A DNA stretch of 64,000 nucleotides from a gamma proteobacterium SS-5. Lineage in GTDB: Bacteria > Pseudomonadota > Gammaproteobacteria > Chromatiales > Chromatiaceae. The position numbers were made by a program, and so were the translations under genes. The notes under the pieces were generated by a model. The model was not told the DNA's origin. It saw nothing but the letters and a program-made list of their open reading frames with translations, and searched no databases. Location: the NCBI GenBank assembly GCA_009497875.2, contig CP032508.2, positions 1,922,001 through 1,986,000 on the forward strand. The letters are read 5' to 3'. This document shows positions 62,594 to 64,000 of this stretch, piece after piece (the first letter of the stretch is position 1; the number at the start of each line of letters is the position of its first letter).

Positions 62594-64000
62594 ATGGCGC
62601 AGGATTTTGATGTCTGCGTGATTGGCAGCGGCGCTGGCGGCGGTCCGGTGGCCTGGGCCCTGAGCCAGGCGGGGTATTCGGTGCTGGTGCTGGAGAAGGG
62701 GCCTTGGTTCCGCGAGGCGGACTTCGCCAAGGATGAGCTGGCCTGCTGTCGGCGCAGCCACTACACGCCCAATCTGCGCGATGAACAGCATGTGCTGGAG
62801 GATGCGGACGGGCAGGGCGGTTGGGATGCCGTGCCCACGGGCGAGTCGGGGCGGGATTTCTGGAACGGCAGCCTGGTAGGCGGTTCGAGCAACCTGATGT
62901 CGGGCTTTTTCCATCGCATGAAACCCAAGGACTTTCGCCTGCTCAGCGAATACGGCCCTATCGCCGGGGCCAATCTGGCCGACTGGCCCATAGATTATGC
63001 CGATCTGGAGCCCTATTTCACCCGTGTCGAGAGCCTGGTGGGGGTATCGGGCCAGGCCCGGCCGCACAGCCAGCTGGAGCCGCGCTCCACCCCGGATTTC
63101 CCTCTGCCGCCGACGGCAGAGCATCCGGTGGCGAGCTGGATCGACCAGACCTGTGAGCGGCTTGGCCTGACCCCAGTGCGGGTGGCGCGGGCCATCTTGC
63201 CGCAGCCCTATCAGGGGCGCGATGTCTGCTCTTACAGCGGCTATTGCGGTAGCTACGGCTGCAATACCGCCGCCAAGGGCAGTGCTCGGGTGGCCTTTAT
63301 CGAGCCAGCCCTGGCCAGCGGACGTTGCCAGCTGCGCCCCAACAGCCCGGTGCGCCGCTTGATCAGCGATGCAAAAGGCCGGGTGCGCGAGGCCGAGTAT
63401 CTGGATGCCCAGGGCCAGCCGCAGCGGGTAAGGGCCCAGGTGTTTGTCGTTGCCTGTCAGGCCATAGAGAGCGTGCGCCTGCTGCTGGCCAGCCCAGGCC
63501 CGGCCCACGACCAGGGGCTGGGCAACAACAAGGGCCAGCTGGGGCGCAATCTGGTGTTCTCCGCAGGCGGTGCCGGTGGTGGCTATTTCACCTACGCCAA
63601 GCTGGACCCGGTCAGACAGGCCCAGTTGCGTCTGCTTGGGCCCTTTGTCAACCGCGCCTTGCAGCATTGGTATGAGATCGATGATCCGGCCTTTGCGCCG
63701 GGGCCGGCCAAGGGCGGCACCATCGAGTTTCTCATGGCCCATCCCAACGCCATTCCCCTGGCCCGCAGCGCGGCCAGTGCAGACGGCAAGCCGCTTTGGG
63801 GCCTGCCGCTGAAACGCAAGCTGGAGCGCTGGTTCAGCGAGGACCGCAAGCTCAGCTTCGAGGTATTCAATGACTGGCTGCCCAACGATGATTGCTTTGT
63901 CCGCCTGGACCCGGCGCTGAAGGACAGGTGGGGTATGCCGGTGGCGCGGGTGCGCCTGGGTGCCCATCCCCATGACCTGAGGGTAGGGCGTTACCTGGCC
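62594..64000 (+). CDS. GMC-family FAD oxidoreductase, 3' end outside window
   Basis: 469 codons are visible and the frame stays open to the end of the window. The FAD Rossmann motif VIGSGAGGGPVAWALSQAG starts near residue 8, followed by WNGSLVGGSSNLMSG (GMC signature). CSYSGYCGSYGC is a Cys cluster like that of FAD sugar and sugar-acid dehydrogenases, possibly for an Fe-S cluster. It probably works with the subunit-3-like protein upstream, oxidising a sugar or polyol with electrons passed to a cytochrome. The substrate is unknown. The ATG at 62594 has no obvious ribosome-binding site. Confidence 0.88.
   Translation, partial: MAQDFDVCVIGSGAGGGPVAWALSQAGYSVLVLEKGPWFREADFAKDELACCRRSHYTPNLRDEQHVLEDADGQGGWDAVPTGESGRDFWNGSLVGGSSNLMSGFFHRMKPKDFRLLSEYGPIAGANLADWPIDYADLEPYFTRVESLVGVSGQARPHSQLEPRSTPDFPLPPTAEHPVASWIDQTCERLGLTPVRVARAILPQPYQGRDVCSYSGYCGSYGCNTAAKGSARVAFIEPALASGRCQLRPNSPVRRLISDAKGRVREAEYLDAQGQPQRVRAQVFVVACQAIESVRLLLASPGPAHDQGLGNNKGQLGRNLVFSAGGAGGGYFTYAKLDPVRQAQLRLLGPFVNRALQHWYEIDDPAFAPGPAKGGTIEFLMAHPNAIPLARSAASADGKPLWGLPLKRKLERWFSEDRKLSFEVFNDWLPNDDCFVRLDPALKDRWGMPVARVRLGAHPHDLRVGRYLA

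Overview
The window reads as chromosomal DNA of a GC-rich gammaproteobacterium. Two core blocks have the gene order familiar from Pseudomonas and other gammaproteobacteria: trpFBA-accD-folC-SPOR-cvpA-purF-metZ and mtnA-gyrA-serC-serA-pheA. The many short palindromic intergenic repeats suggest a Chromatiales-like sulfur or environmental lineage rather than Pseudomonas itself; that placement is inference. FNR-type and NrdR-type sites upstream of a class III ribonucleotide reductase point to facultative or anaerobic growth.

Left part (1-11 kb, mostly minus strand): the ssb 3' end, then an anaerobic ribonucleotide reductase cluster in which the glycyl-radical segment is a separate 56-residue gene between nrdD and nrdG. 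Its promoter carries an FNR box and two NrdR boxes. Next come a large GGDEF-EAL protein with a C-terminal CZB zinc domain and an RND efflux adaptor/permease pair. Middle part (11-46 kb): tryptophan, fatty acid, folate, purine and methionine genes; a response regulator/kinase/lipoprotein operon; ygfZ, an RNB-domain RNase, prfC; two CNNM/CorC-type membrane proteins leading into mtnA and gyrA; serC, serA, pheA; a diguanylate cyclase; a DUF3581 gene; glutamate dehydrogenase; and tRNA-Thr(CGT).

Accessory part (46.2-54.3 kb): directly after tRNA-Thr lies a decayed island. It holds a truncated GIY-YIG/helicase restriction gene, a 5'-truncated YhcG-type nuclease gene, two copies of an Rpn-family (Transposase_31) nuclease gene (the second frameshifted and with an expanded 12-bp repeat), a fragment of an N6-adenine methylase, the C-terminal remnant of a P4-type integrase, and an intact IS66-family element carrying a D12-class adenine methyltransferase as passenger, with a perfect 8-bp target duplication.

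Right part (54.4-64 kb): the minor pilin/adhesin operon fimT-pilV-pilW-pilX-pilY1-pilE, whose base composition drops sharply in GC from inside pilW to the end of pilY1; then a Tat-signal gluconate-2-dehydrogenase subunit 3-like gene and a GMC oxidoreductase that runs off the window. At least six families of short interspersed repeats sit in the intergenic gaps, and one of them supplies the C-terminal tail of a diguanylate cyclase.
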